DNA of 64,000 bases, taken from positions 1 to 64,000 of the forward strand of contig JBKBHI010000004.1 of NCBI GenBank assembly GCA_046297835.1, in the 5' to 3' direction. This DNA comes from CAMAVH01 sp046297835 (GTDB lineage: Bacteria; Pseudomonadota; Alphaproteobacteria; SMXQ01). The notes under the pieces are model-generated. The model saw only the letters and a list, made by a program, of their open reading frames with translations. It had not been told where the DNA came from and did no database searches. Below, one piece after another: positions 34,544 through 43,262 of this stretch (positions are counted from its first letter, which is position 1; every line of letters starts with the position of its first letter). The position numbers and the translations under genes are program-made.

Positions 34544-35896
34544 ATGTTCGACGGCCTTTCCGGCAAGCTGACAGGGGTGTTCGACCGGCTGACCCGCCGG
34601 GGCGCTCTGCGCGAGTCCGACGTGGCCGAGGCCATGCGCGAAGTGCGCATCGCGCTCCTCGAAGCCGACGTCGCCCTGCCGGTGGTGAAGGATTTCATCG
34701 CCAAGGTCAGCGAGAAGGCCGTGGGCGAGGCGGTGATCCGCTCGGTCACGCCGGGCCAGATGGTCATCAAGATCGTTCAGGACGAGCTGGCCGCCATGCT
34801 CGGCTCGGAAGCCTCGGCCCTGAACCTCAACGCGACGCCGCCGGTGCCTTACATGATGGTCGGCCTGCAGGGCTCGGGCAAAACCACCAGCTCGGCCAAG
34901 ATCGCGCTGCGTCTGCAGACCCGCTCCAAGAAGAAGGTGCTGCTCGCCTCGCTCGACGTCCATCGCCCCGCCGCCCAGGACCAGCTCGCGCTGCTCGGCG
35001 CCCAGGCCGGCGTCGCGACGCTGCCGATCGTCAAGGGCGAGCCGCCGGAGATGATCGCCGCGCGCGCCATGAGCGTCGGCCGCCGCGAAGGCTATGACGT
35101 CGTCATCTTGGATACCGCCGGCCGCCTGCATATCGACGACGCGCTGATGGCCGAGGCCGGCCGCGTGCGCGACGTGGTCAAGCCGGTCGAGACCTTGTTC
35201 GTCGCCGACGCCATGACCGGCCAGGACGCCGTCACCGTCGCCAAAGCCTTCGCCGACCGTCTCGGCATCACCGGCATCGTGCTGACCCGCGTCGACGGCG
35301 ACGCGCGCGGCGGCGCGGCGCTCTCGGCGCGCGCCGTCACCGGCGCGCCGATCAAGCTGATCGGCGTCGGCGAAAAGCTCGAGGACATGGAGGATTTCCA
35401 TCCCGAGCGCATCGCGTCGCGCATCCTCGGCATGGGCGACATCGTCTCGCTGGTCGAGAAGGCCGGCGAGATCGTCGAGAAGGACGAGGCCGAGAAGCTC
35501 GCCGCGAAGATGCAGAAGGGCACCTTCGATCTCGACGACATGCGCAACCAGCTTCGCCAGGTGAAGAAGATGGGCGGTCTCGGCGGCGTCATGGGCATGC
35601 TGCCTGGCGCGCAGAAGATCAAGGCCCAGATGGCGCAGGCCAACGTCAACGAGAAGATGATCGCCCGTCAGGAAGCCATCATCAATTCGATGACCCCGGC
35701 CGAGCGCCGCGACGTCAAATTGCTCAACGCCTCGCGCAAGCGCCGCATCGCGGCGGGAGCGGGCGCGAAGGTCGAAGAGGTCAACCGGCTCGTCAAGCAG
35801 TTCATGGACATGAGCACCATGATGCGCAAGGCGGCCAAGCTCGGGCAGAAGGGTCTGGCGCGCCAAGGGCTCGCCGGCCTGATGCCGCGCAGATGA
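34544..35896 (+). CDS. ffh: Signal recognition particle protein Ffh
   Basis: This 450-residue protein binds signal peptides and 4.5S RNA and partners FtsY, which is encoded 3 kb away. The N domain begins MFDGLSGKLTGVFDRLTRRG. The G domain has GLQGSGKTTSSAKIALRL near residue 105, DVHRPAAQDQLALLG, VILDTAGRLHIDDALMAEAG and LTRVDGDARGGAALSAR. The Met-rich M domain is visible from about residue 330 (KKMGGLGGVMGMLPGAQKIK, FMDMSTMMRKAAKLGQKGL). The 4.5S RNA gene was not found here. It is first in the run ffh-rpsP-rimM-trmD-rplS. Confidence 0.97.
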   Translation: MFDGLSGKLTGVFDRLTRRGALRESDVAEAMREVRIALLEADVALPVVKDFIAKVSEKAVGEAVIRSVTPGQMVIKIVQDELAAMLGSEASALNLNATPPVPYMMVGLQGSGKTTSSAKIALRLQTRSKKKVLLASLDVHRPAAQDQLALLGAQAGVATLPIVKGEPPEMIAARAMSVGRREGYDVVILDTAGRLHIDDALMAEAGRVRDVVKPVETLFVADAMTGQDAVTVAKAFADRLGITGIVLTRVDGDARGGAALSARAVTGAPIKLIGVGEKLEDMEDFHPERIASRILGMGDIVSLVEKAGEIVEKDEAEKLAAKMQKGTFDLDDMRNQLRQVKKMGGLGGVMGMLPGAQKIKAQMAQANVNEKMIARQEAIINSMTPAERRDVKLLNASRKRRIAAGAGAKVEEVNRLVKQFMDMSTMMRKAAKLGQKGLARQGLAGLMPRR

Positions 35897-35963
35897 TCCA
35901 GAGTTTCCGCACATCCATCCGTTCAACGCATTTTTCGATTTAACTTGAGGAGCTGAAAACCAA

Positions 35964-36368
35964 ATGGCCCTGTCCATCCGACTGACCCGCGGCGGCGCGA
36001 AGAAGCGCCCCTTCTATCGCATCGTCGTCGCCGATTCGCGCAGCCCGCGCGACGGCCGTTTCATCGAGAAGATCGGCCACTACGATCCGATGGTCGCCCA
36101 CGACCATCCGAACCGCCTGGTGATCGACACCGATCGCGCCAAGCATTGGATCTCGGTCGGCGCGCAGCCGAGCGACCGCGTCGCGCGCTTCTTCGGCGCG
36201 GCCAACATCATCCCGGCGCCGAAGTGGAACGAGACGCCGAAGAAGTCGGCCCCGAAGGCGAAGGCCCAGGAGCGCCTGAAGGCGCAAGCGGATGCCGCCG
36301 CGAAGGCCGCCGAAGCCGCCGCCGCGCCGAAGGAAGAGGCTCCGGCCGCCGAACCGGCCGCCGAGTAA
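35964..36368 (+). CDS. rpsP: 30S ribosomal protein S16
   Basis: This 134-residue S16 begins LSIRLTRGGAKKRPFYRIVV with ADSRSPRDGRFIEKIGHYDP, the conserved core of about 80 residues. The C-terminal 50 residues are a Lys/Ala/Glu-rich tail (AKAQERLKAQADAAAKAAEA) that many alphaproteobacteria carry and E. coli lacks. The ATG has GAGGAG upstream. Confidence 0.97.
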   Translation: MALSIRLTRGGAKKRPFYRIVVADSRSPRDGRFIEKIGHYDPMVAHDHPNRLVIDTDRAKHWISVGAQPSDRVARFFGAANIIPAPKWNETPKKSAPKAKAQERLKAQADAAAKAAEAAAAPKEEAPAAEPAAE

Positions 36369-36398
36369 CGGCCTCGACGCTTTAGGACTCCTCGAACC

Positions 36399-37013
36399 GT
36401 GCAAGCCGCCATGCGTCAACCCCGAGCGACGACAGATCGCGCCGCGCGCCAAGCCCCCGCCGGGCTGGCGCTTTCGCGCGACCATGTCTGCGTCGGCGCG
36501 ATCGCGGCGGCGCACGGCATCAAGGGCGAGGTGAAGATCAAAACCTTCACCGTCGATCCGAAAAGCGTCGGCGCTTACGGCCCGCTGCTCGACGAGACCG
36601 GCCAACGCGCGTTCGCGCTGTCGAACGTGCGGCCCAACGGCGAAAGCACCGTCATCGCCCGCGTCGAGGGCGTCGGCGACCGCAATGCGGCGGAGGCCCT
36701 GCGCGGCTTGCGCCTCTACGCGCCGCGCGCCGCCCTGCCGGAAACGGACGAGGGCGAGTATTACCATCACGACCTCATCGGCCTCGAAGCCGCGCTCGCC
36801 TCCGGCGAACGTTTCGGCAAGGTCGTCGGCCTCGACAATTTCGGCGCCGGCGACGTGATCGAGATCGAGCCCTTCGAGTCCAAGGGTGCGGGCGAGACGG
36901 TGGTGCTGCCCTTCACCGACGAGACGGTGCCGACGGTCGATCTGGCTGCCGGGCGCGTCGTCATCGTCCTGCCGGACGGCTGGGACGACGAGCCGGTGGG
37001 AGAGCGCGAATGA
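36399..37013 (+). CDS. rimM: Ribosome maturation factor RimM
   Basis: This 204-residue 16S processing factor acts in 30S head maturation by binding S19. After a variable N-terminus it shows VCVGAIAAAHGIKGEVKIKT near residue 30, VRPNGESTVIARVEGVGDRN, AEALRGLRLYAPRAALPE, and a PRC-barrel second half with EYYHHDLIGLEA, GKVVGLDNFGAGDVIEIE and VLPFTDETVPTVDLAAGRVV. The start is uncertain between GTG 36399 and ATG 36411. It overlaps trmD by four bases (ATGA). Confidence 0.95.
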   Translation: MQAAMRQPRATTDRAARQAPAGLALSRDHVCVGAIAAAHGIKGEVKIKTFTVDPKSVGAYGPLLDETGQRAFALSNVRPNGESTVIARVEGVGDRNAAEALRGLRLYAPRAALPETDEGEYYHHDLIGLEAALASGERFGKVVGLDNFGAGDVIEIEPFESKGAGETVVLPFTDETVPTVDLAAGRVVIVLPDGWDDEPVGERE

Positions 37014-37711
37014 CCGATCCCGTGTGGACCGCTCGCGTGCTGACGCTGTTCCCCGAGATGTTCCCGGGGCCGCTCGGCCATTCTATCGCCGGACGCGCCT
37101 TGCAGGACGGGCTGTGGAAGCTGGAGACGACGGACATCCGTTCCTTCGCGACCGACAAGCACCGCACGGTGGACGACACGCCGTTCGGCGGCGGCGCGAG
37201 CATGGTGATGCGGCCCGACGTGATCGACGCGGCATTGGAGAGCGTGGCCCGCCCGGGCGTGCCGACGATCTATCTCAGCCCGCGCGGCAAGCTGTTCGAC
37301 CAGCGCACCGCGCAGCGTCTGGCCGAAGGGCCCGGCGTCACGCTGCTGTGCGGCCGCTTCGAGGGGATCGACCAGCGCGTCATCGACAGCCGCCAACTGG
37401 AGGAGATCAGCCTCGGCGATTTCATCCTGTCGGGCGGCGAGCCGGCGGCCCTCGCGCTGATGGACGCTTGCGTGCGCCTGCTGCCCGGCGTCATCGGCAA
37501 CACCGAATCGCTCGTCGAGGAAAGCTTCGCGGCGGGCCTGTTGGAATATCCGCTCTACACGCGGCCGCAAAGCTGGTGCGGCCGCGCCGTGCCGGAGGTG
37601 CTGCTCTCCGGCCATCACGAGAACATTCGCGCCTGGCGTCTCGCCCAGGCCGAACAGATCACGCGCGAACGGCGGCCCGATCTTTGGGCCCGCTATGTCG
37701 CGCGCACTTAG
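37010..37711 (+). CDS. trmD: tRNA (guanine37-N1)-methyltransferase TrmD
   Basis: This 233-residue SPOUT methyltransferase makes m1G37 in tRNA. It shows RVLTLFPEMFPGPLGHSIAG, VDDTPFGGGASMVMRPDVID, the knot segment LLCGRFEGIDQRVID near residue 113, and ISLGDFILSGGEPAALALMD, then the C-terminal YTRPQSWCGRAVPEVLLSGH. It sits in the universal rpsP-rimM-trmD-rplS order and is translationally coupled to rimM. Confidence 0.97.
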   Translation: MTDPVWTARVLTLFPEMFPGPLGHSIAGRALQDGLWKLETTDIRSFATDKHRTVDDTPFGGGASMVMRPDVIDAALESVARPGVPTIYLSPRGKLFDQRTAQRLAEGPGVTLLCGRFEGIDQRVIDSRQLEEISLGDFILSGGEPAALALMDACVRLLPGVIGNTESLVEESFAAGLLEYPLYTRPQSWCGRAVPEVLLSGHHENIRAWRLAQAEQITRERRPDLWARYVART

Positions 37712-37753
37712 TCACTGCATTCAACGCTTCAACCAAGACGAAAAGGCAACATC

Positions 37754-38215
37754 ATGAACCTCATCGAACAGCTGGCGAAGGAACAGATCGCCAAGCTCAC
37801 CACCGAGCGCGGCGTGCCGGACTTCCAGGCCGGCGACACGCTGAAAGTCAGCGTCAAGGTCGTCGAAGGCGACCGCACGCGCGTCCAGGTCTACGAAGGC
37901 CTGTGCATCGCGCGCCGCAACGAATCGCTGAACAGCTCGTTCACGGTCCGCAAAATCTCCTACGGCGAAGGCGTCGAGCGCGTGTTCCCGCTCTATTCGC
38001 CCAACGTGGTGAAGATCGAAGTCGTGCGCCGCGGCGAAGTGCGCCGCGCCAAGCTCTATTACCTGCGCGGCCGCACCGGCAAGAGCGCCCGCATCGTCGA
38101 GAAGACGAACGTGCGCGAAGGCCTGATCAAGACGTCGGACCTGCCGCTGCCGGAAGGCGCGGAAGCGCCGGTGAAGGTGAAGAAAGAAAAGAAGGTCAAG
38201 CCGAAGAAGGCCTGA
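37754..38215 (+). CDS. rplS: 50S ribosomal protein L19
   Basis: This 153-residue L19 has FQAGDTLKVSVKVVEGDRTR, VQVYEGLCIARRNESLNSSF, TVRKISYGEGVERVFPLYSP and RRGEVRRAKLYYLRGRTGKS. The C-terminus is a charged Lys/Pro extension (about residues 125-153) beyond the 115-residue E. coli protein. It is the last gene of the ribosomal/tRNA block; a GC-rich hairpin follows. Confidence 0.97.
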   Translation: MNLIEQLAKEQIAKLTTERGVPDFQAGDTLKVSVKVVEGDRTRVQVYEGLCIARRNESLNSSFTVRKISYGEGVERVFPLYSPNVVKIEVVRRGEVRRAKLYYLRGRTGKSARIVEKTNVREGLIKTSDLPLPEGAEAPVKVKKEKKVKPKKA

Positions 38216-38229
38216 TCCTGCCGACGCTC

Positions 38230-38259
38230 CCGGCGCGCCGTCCTTTTCCGGCGCGCCGG
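38230..38259 (+). terminator. GC-rich hairpin after rplS
   Basis: CCGGCGCGCC pairs with GGCGCGCCGG around a 10-base loop, 14 bases after the rplS stop. It lacks a U-run, so termination is plausible but not certain. Confidence 0.45.
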
Positions 38260-38277
38260 TCGCTCCTGGCAGCGCCG

Positions 38278-38312
38278 ATACCAGGATAACTGGTCACTTC
38301 ATACCAGGATAA
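38278..38312. repeat. Direct repeat in the rplS-leuC spacer
   Basis: The 12-base word ATACCAGGATAA occurs at 38278-38289 and 38301-38312, starts 23 bases apart, about 115-150 bases before leuC. The roughly two-turn spacing would suit a regulator bound on one helix face, but no family is recognised. Confidence 0.45.
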
Positions 38313-38425
38313 GAACCCGCTTATTTAACGGGACCGCGCCGGCTCCCCGCCCGAGGGGATCGGCGCTCAGCATGGATCGTCCGCTTCTCCCATGAGGGCG
38401 GCGCGGCAGAGGAGAGAGAGGACAA

Positions 38426-39832
38426 ATGTCGAAACCCCGCACCCTGTTCGACAAGATCTGGGACAGCCACGTGGTCTCCAAGGACCCGGACGGCACCTGT
38501 CTCCTCTATATCGACCGCCATATGGTCCATGAAGTGACCAGCCCGCAGGCGTTCGACGGCCTGCGCCTGTCGAAGCGCAAGGTGCGCCGGCCCGACGCCA
38601 CGCTGGCGGTCGCCGACCATAACGTGCCGACCACCTCGGACCGCCTGTCGGGCAACAACGAGGAAGAGTCGCGCATCCAGATCCAGGCGCTGGTCGACAA
38701 CACCCGCGAGTTCGGCGTGCCCTACTTCGCCATCGACGACGCGCGCCAGGGCATCGTCCATATCGTCGGCCCCGAGCAGGGCTTCACCCAGCCGGGCATG
38801 ACCATCGTCTGCGGCGATTCGCACACCGCGACGCACGGCGCGTTCGGCTCCTTGGCCTTCGGCATCGGCACCAGCGAGGTCGAGCATGTGCTCGCGACCC
38901 AGACGCTGATCCAGAAGCCGGCCAAGAACATGCGCATCTCGGTCGAGGGCAAGCTCCAGCCGGGCATCACCGCCAAGGACATCATCCTCGCCATCATCGG
39001 CAAGATCGGCACCGCCGGCGGCACCGGCCATGTCATCGAGTTCGCCGGCCAGGCGATCCGCGATCTCTCCATGGAAGGCCGCATGACGGTCTGCAACATG
39101 GCGATCGAAGGCGGCGCGCGCGCCGGCCTGATCGCGCCGGACGAGACGACCTATGCCTATTTGAAAGGCCGCCCGATGGCGCCGCAGGGCGCCAATTGGG
39201 ACAAGGCCGTCGCCTATTGGAAGACGCTGCCGTCCGACGAGGGCGCGACCTACGACAAGGAAGTCGTGCTGCGCGCCGAGGAGATCATCCCGCTCGTCAC
39301 CTGGGGCACCAGCCCGGAAGACGTGCTGCCGATCGACGGCGTGGTGCCCGACCCGAAGAGCGTGAGCGACGAGAACCGCCGCGCCGCCATGACGCGCGCG
39401 CTCGAATATATGGGCCTCAAAGCCGGCGAGAAGCTGAACGAGGTCAAGATTCAGACCGCCTTCATCGGCTCCTGCACCAACGGCCGCATCGAAGATCTGC
39501 GCGCCGCCGCCGCCGTGGCGAAGGGCCGCAAGGTCGCAGCCGGCGTGCGCGCGCTGGTCGTGCCGGGCTCGGGCCTGGTCAAGGCGCAGGCCGAGAAGGA
39601 AGGGCTCGACAAAGTGTTCGTCGAGGCCGGGTTCGAATGGCGCGAGGCGGGCTGCTCCATGTGCCTCGCCATGAACCCCGACAAGCTCGCCCCCGGCGAG
39701 CGCGCCGCCTCGACCTCGAACCGCAATTTCGAAGGCCGTCAGGGCCCCGGCGGCCGGACGCATCTGATGAGCCCGGCCATGGTCGCCGCGGCCGCCATCG
39801 CCGGCCATCTGACCGACGTGCGCAAGCTCTAA
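38426..39832 (+). CDS. leuC: 3-isopropylmalate dehydratase large subunit
   Basis: This 468-residue aconitase-family subunit isomerises 2- to 3-isopropylmalate in leucine synthesis, together with LeuD. It begins RTLFDKIWDSHVVSKDPDGT and shows VCGDSHTATHGAFGSLAFGI near residue 130. The [4Fe-4S] cysteines are at FIGSCTNGRIEDL near 347 and GCSMCLAMNPDKL near 408-411, and it ends with STSNRNFEGRQGPGGRTHLM. The Shine-Dalgarno is GAGAGAGGA. It leads leuC-leuD-leuB. Confidence 0.97.
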   Translation: MSKPRTLFDKIWDSHVVSKDPDGTCLLYIDRHMVHEVTSPQAFDGLRLSKRKVRRPDATLAVADHNVPTTSDRLSGNNEEESRIQIQALVDNTREFGVPYFAIDDARQGIVHIVGPEQGFTQPGMTIVCGDSHTATHGAFGSLAFGIGTSEVEHVLATQTLIQKPAKNMRISVEGKLQPGITAKDIILAIIGKIGTAGGTGHVIEFAGQAIRDLSMEGRMTVCNMAIEGGARAGLIAPDETTYAYLKGRPMAPQGANWDKAVAYWKTLPSDEGATYDKEVVLRAEEIIPLVTWGTSPEDVLPIDGVVPDPKSVSDENRRAAMTRALEYMGLKAGEKLNEVKIQTAFIGSCTNGRIEDLRAAAAVAKGRKVAAGVRALVVPGSGLVKAQAEKEGLDKVFVEAGFEWREAGCSMCLAMNPDKLAPGERAASTSNRNFEGRQGPGGRTHLMSPAMVAAAAIAGHLTDVRKL

Positions 39833-39854
39833 CGCGAGGCGAGAGGATACAGCC

Positions 39855-40469
39855 ATGGACAAGTTCACCCAGCTCACCGCCATCGCCGCGCCGCTGCCGA
39901 TGATCAATGTCGACACCGACAAGATCATTCCCGCCCGCTGGCTCAAGACGATCAAGCGCACCGGCCTCGGCCCGGCGCTGTTCGAGGCGATCCGCTACAA
40001 GAAGGACGGCTCGGAAGATCCGGACTTCATCCTGAACAAAGAGCCGTACCGCAAGGCCGAGATTCTCGTCACCGGCGAGAATTTCGGCTGCGGCTCGTCG
40101 CGCGAGCACGCCGCCTGGGCGCTGCACGGTTTCGGCATCAAATGCGTCATCGCGCCGGAATTCGCCGACATCTTCTTCTCCAACGCCGGCCAGAACGGCA
40201 TCCTCCTGATCAAGCTGCCGCAGACCGTGGTGGACGTGCTGATGAAGGACGCCGAGATGGGCCATAACGCCCGCCTCACGGTCGATCTCGAAAGCCAGAC
40301 CATCACCCGCCCGAACGGCGAGACGGTGAAATTCGACGTCGATCCGTTCCGCAAGCACTGCCTGCTCAACGGCCTCGACAACGTCGGCCTGACCATGCAG
40401 AAGGGCAAAGAGATCGAAGCCTATGAAGCCAACCAGGCGGCGAACACGCCCTGGCTGGCGCGGGCGTAG
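39855..40469 (+). CDS. leuD: 3-isopropylmalate dehydratase small subunit
   Basis: This 204-residue swivel domain partners LeuC. It shows PLPMINVDTDKIIPARWLKT near residue 14, ILVTGENFGCGSSREHAAWA near 75 and CVIAPEFADIFFSNAGQNGI near 100. It lies 22 bases after leuC with GAGAGGA upstream. A repeat element separates it from leuB. Confidence 0.97.
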   Translation: MDKFTQLTAIAAPLPMINVDTDKIIPARWLKTIKRTGLGPALFEAIRYKKDGSEDPDFILNKEPYRKAEILVTGENFGCGSSREHAAWALHGFGIKCVIAPEFADIFFSNAGQNGILLIKLPQTVVDVLMKDAEMGHNARLTVDLESQTITRPNGETVKFDVDPFRKHCLLNGLDNVGLTMQKGKEIEAYEANQAANTPWLARA

Positions 40470-40484
40470 CCGCAACTCTTCCGC

Positions 40485-40573
40485 GTCATGCCCGGGCTTG
40501 GCCCGGGCATCCACGCCTTCGTCTTCTTCCCACGCAATAAGTCGTGGATGGCCGGAACAAGTCCGGCCATGAC
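40485..40573. repeat. Intergenic palindromic repeat element (REP-like), copy A
   Basis: Two palindromes face each other: GCCCGGGCTTGGCCCGGGC (about 40490-40508) and GGCCGGAACAAGTCCGGCC (about 40550-40568). GTCATG/CATGAC and ATCCACG/CGTGGAT form the outer pairings. This is the style of dispersed intergenic palindromes common in alphaproteobacteria. Its minus strand spells the familiar spurious peptide start MAGLVPAIHDLL. It lies between leuD and leuB. Confidence 0.8.
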
Positions 40574-40607
40574 AACTGAAATAGCCAGCGACACGAGGAC
40601 ATCCATC

Positions 40608-41717
40608 ATGGCCGCCAACAAGAAACTGCTCATGCTCCCCGGCGACGGCATCGGCCCGGAGGTGATGGGCGAGGTGAAGCGCATCATCGGCTGGATGGAC
40701 AAGCGCCGCTCCGTCTCGTTCGACGTCGAGATGGGCCTGATCGGCGGCGCGGCCTACGATGCCGAGGGCACGCCGCTGTCCGACGCGACGATGGAAAAGG
40801 CGATGAAGTGCGACGCCGTGCTGCTCGGCGCGGTCGGCGGCCCCAAGTGGGAAACGCTGCCGTTCAAGGATCAGCCCGAGCGCGGCCTCTTGCGCATCCG
40901 CAAGGACATGGAGCTGTTCGCCAACCTGCGCCCGGCGCTGGTGTTCGACGCGCTGGCCGAGGCCTCGACGCTCAAGACCGACCTGGTCAAGGGCCTCGAC
41001 ATCATGATCGTGCGCGAGCTGACCGGCGGCGTCTATTTCGGCCAGCCGCGCGGCATCACCACGCTGCCCAACGGCGAGCGCCAGGGCGTCAACACCCAGG
41101 TCTATACGACGAGCGAGATCGTCCGCATCGGCAAGATCGCCTTCGAGCTCGCCGCCAAGCGCAAGGGCCAGCTCATGTCGGTCGAGAAGGCCAACGTGAT
41201 GGAATCGGGCGTGCTGTGGCGCGAGGAGATGACCAAGCTCGCCGCCGACTATCCCAAGGTGAAGCTCTCCCACATGTACGCCGACAATTGCGCCATGCAG
41301 CTCGTGCGCGCGCCCAAGCAGTTCGACGTGATCGTGACCGACAACCTGTTCGGCGATCTGCTGTCCGATTGCGCGGCGATGCTGACCGGCTCGCTCGGCA
41401 TGCTGCCGTCGGCCTCGCTCGGCGCGGCGGACAGTTCGGGCCGGCGCAAGGCGCTCTACGAGCCGGTGCACGGCTCGGCCCCCGACATCGCCGGCCAGGG
41501 CAAGGCCAACCCGCTCGCCACCATCCTCTCTTACGCCATGATGCTGCGCTATTCGTTCGACATGTTCGAGGACGCCGACCTGATCGAGCGGGCGATCCAG
41601 AACGTGCTCAACGCCGGCATCCGCACCGGCGACATCATGCAGCCGGGCGCGACCCTGGTCTCGACCGAGCAGATGGGCCAGGCGGTGATCAAGGAGCTGG
41701 ACAAGCTGGCGGCTTGA
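40608..41717 (+). CDS. leuB: 3-isopropylmalate dehydrogenase
   Basis: This 369-residue NAD-dependent decarboxylating dehydrogenase is the third leucine-specific step. It shows KLLMLPGDGIGPEVMGEVKR, DAVLLGAVGGPKW near residue 70, RIRKDMELFANLRPA near 100, RELTGGVYFGQPRG near 140, and the metal-site block VIVTDNLFGDLLSDCAAMLT near 245, followed by YEPVHGSAPDIAGQGKANPL. The frame is open 40 codons upstream, but that part is the repeat element; ATG 40608 gives the family N-terminus. In many alphaproteobacteria asd follows; here three RTX genes intervene. Confidence 0.97.
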   Translation: MAANKKLLMLPGDGIGPEVMGEVKRIIGWMDKRRSVSFDVEMGLIGGAAYDAEGTPLSDATMEKAMKCDAVLLGAVGGPKWETLPFKDQPERGLLRIRKDMELFANLRPALVFDALAEASTLKTDLVKGLDIMIVRELTGGVYFGQPRGITTLPNGERQGVNTQVYTTSEIVRIGKIAFELAAKRKGQLMSVEKANVMESGVLWREEMTKLAADYPKVKLSHMYADNCAMQLVRAPKQFDVIVTDNLFGDLLSDCAAMLTGSLGMLPSASLGAADSSGRRKALYEPVHGSAPDIAGQGKANPLATILSYAMMLRYSFDMFEDADLIERAIQNVLNAGIRTGDIMQPGATLVSTEQMGQAVIKELDKLAA

Positions 41718-41843
41718 CGCCCTTTTTAATCGGCCAAAATTCCGAAAGGCCCGGTCGCGCTGTCCCGCGGCTGGGCCTTAACTATTTGATTTAGCAATGC
41801 TTTATGGATTCAGAGAAAGAGGAAAATATTGCTAAAATGCCGC

Positions 41844-41870
41844 TTGTCAGTTCCAAAATAACGATATAAA
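41844..41870 (+). promoter_or_regulatory. Possible promoter of the first RTX gene, overlapping the palindrome
   Basis: TTGTCA (41844-41849) and TATAAA (41865-41870) are good boxes, but the spacer is only 15 bases. TATAAA lies inside the palindrome described next, so a protein bound there would block RNA polymerase. Confidence 0.35.
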
Positions 41871-41881
41871 GATATCGTTAT
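41858..41881. promoter_or_regulatory. Operator-like palindrome upstream of the first RTX gene
   Basis: Perfect 10-base arms ATAACGATAT and ATATCGTTAT flank the 4-base centre AAAG, 67 bases before the ATG at 41949. The same arms recur at 43194-43217 upstream of the second RTX gene with a different centre, which favours a protein-binding site over chance. Confidence 0.75.
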
Positions 41882-41948
41882 GTAATGGCCTCCGGAGAGA
41901 GGCCGCCGCGTGATCTCCCGGCAACCCGAACGACCTTGCAGGCCAGCC

Positions 41949-43010
41949 ATGGCGAATTACACCGGCACCAACGGCAACAATACCTACACCGGCACCAACA
42001 GCTCGGACACGATCCAGGGCTTGGGCGGCGACGACATTCTCAATGGTCTGGGCGGCGTCGATTACATTTACGGCGGCGACGGCAACGACATCGTCTATGG
42101 CGGCAACGGCAACGACCAGCTGCAAGGCAACGACGGCGACGACATCCTGTACGGCGAGAACAATAACGACAAGATGTACGGCGGCTTCGGCTTCGATAAG
42201 CTTTACGGCGGTTCGGGCGACGACGAGCTGTTCGGCAACGAGGATGCCGACGAGCTCTATGGCGGCGCCGGCAAGGACAAGATTTACGGCGGCAGCGGCG
42301 ACGACTGGGCCGAGGGCGGCGATAGCGACGACCAGCTTTGGGGCGAGGACGGCGACGACACGCTGTTCGGCGACGGCGGCGTCGATACGATCTACGGCGG
42401 CAACGGCAACGACCGGCTGCTCGGCAACGACGGCAACGACAAGCTGTATGGCGACGACGGCGACGACCTGATCTGGGGCCATGCCGGCACCGATTTGGTC
42501 TATGGCGGCAACGGCGCCGACAAAATCGTCGGCGGGACCGAGAACGACACGCTCTACGGCGATGCCGGCAACGATCAGATCTGGGGCGGCGCGGGCGCCG
42601 ATTACATCCGCGGCGGCAACGACAACGACAAGTTGATGGGCGACGCCGGCAACGACGAGATGTACGGCGACGACGGCGACGACGTCGTGTGGGGCGACGA
42701 CGGCGACGACACGCTCTATGGCGGCAACGGCAACGACTGGATCATCGGCGGCAAGGGCAATGACGTGATGAGCGGCGGCGCCGGTTCCGACGCTTTCTGG
42801 ATCTCGCCCGGCGACGGTCAGGATCGCATCACCGATTTCACGCGCGGCCAGGACGTCATCGATCTGATGGATTTCAATTTCACCGGCATGGGCAATCTGA
42901 CCATCACCAATTCCGGCAACGGCTCGCTCATCAATCTCGGCGGCGGCCAGACCATCATGGTCAATTACGTCACCGCCAACCAATGGACGGCCGACGACTT
43001 CCTGTTTTAA
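41949..43010 (+). CDS. RTX (hemolysin-type calcium-binding repeat) protein 1
   Basis: This 353-residue, very acidic protein is almost entirely RTX nonapeptides. After MANYTGTNGNNTYTGTNSSD come about 29 units of the type GGxGxDxLx (YGGDGNDIVYGGNGNDQLQG) to about residue 290. A C-terminal module with FWISPGDGQDRITDFTRGQD and IDLMDFNFTG follows. It ends ADDFLF, an Asp-plus-hydrophobic terminus typical of type I secretion signals. No enzymatic or adhesin domain precedes the repeats and no signal peptide is present. It would fold on calcium outside the cell after type I secretion; no ABC exporter/MFP genes are in the window. ATG 41949 is chosen; upstream codons are not repeat-like. Confidence 0.85.
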   Translation: MANYTGTNGNNTYTGTNSSDTIQGLGGDDILNGLGGVDYIYGGDGNDIVYGGNGNDQLQGNDGDDILYGENNNDKMYGGFGFDKLYGGSGDDELFGNEDADELYGGAGKDKIYGGSGDDWAEGGDSDDQLWGEDGDDTLFGDGGVDTIYGGNGNDRLLGNDGNDKLYGDDGDDLIWGHAGTDLVYGGNGADKIVGGTENDTLYGDAGNDQIWGGAGADYIRGGNDNDKLMGDAGNDEMYGDDGDDVVWGDDGDDTLYGGNGNDWIIGGKGNDVMSGGAGSDAFWISPGDGQDRITDFTRGQDVIDLMDFNFTGMGNLTITNSGNGSLINLGGGQTIMVNYVTANQWTADDFLF

Positions 43011-43034
43011 GCCGCGTCGCTTATTCCTCCGGTT

Positions 43035-43072
43035 CGATGGCCGGGCCCATGCAGGGCCCGGCCATCGGCTTT
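43035..43072 (+). terminator. Terminator of the first RTX gene
   Basis: CGATGGCCGGGCCC and GGGCCCGGCCATCG form a perfect 14-bp stem with a 5-base loop (43049-43053), followed by GCTTTT. It lies 24 bases past the stop, so RTX1 is a separate transcription unit. Confidence 0.8.
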
Positions 43073-43193
43073 TGGAGGGGGGCGCCGCCATGCCCCGCGA
43101 TCAGATTCTTTAAGATTATATTCTTAATAGATTGAAATTATTGGGAACTTCCCCAAGTCTGTCCTGTCGAATCCCCCTATACTTTCGAGTCGG

Positions 43194-43217
43194 ATAACGA
43201 TATAAGGATATCGTTAT
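43194..43217. promoter_or_regulatory. Operator-like palindrome upstream of the second RTX gene
   Basis: Arms ATAACGATAT and ATATCGTTAT are identical to those upstream of RTX1, with centre AAGG. It ends 45 bases before ATG 43263. The flanking DNA is AT-rich in an otherwise GC-rich window. Confidence 0.75.
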
Positions 43218-43262
43218 ATAGCGCTTCCGGCGCACCCCATCCCTCACTTCGTGAACCCGTCC

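Noticed and set aside
40488..40607. 40-codon N-terminal extension of LeuB
   Set aside because: It translates the palindromic repeat element; the LeuB family N-terminus begins at ATG 40608.
41847..43091. 414-residue minus-strand open frame rich in Val/Ala antisense to RTX1 (and similar ones opposite RTX2 and RTX3)
   Set aside because: It is the mirror of a GC-rich nonapeptide repeat on the other strand; no start site or family match, and the plus frame encodes an unmistakable RTX protein.
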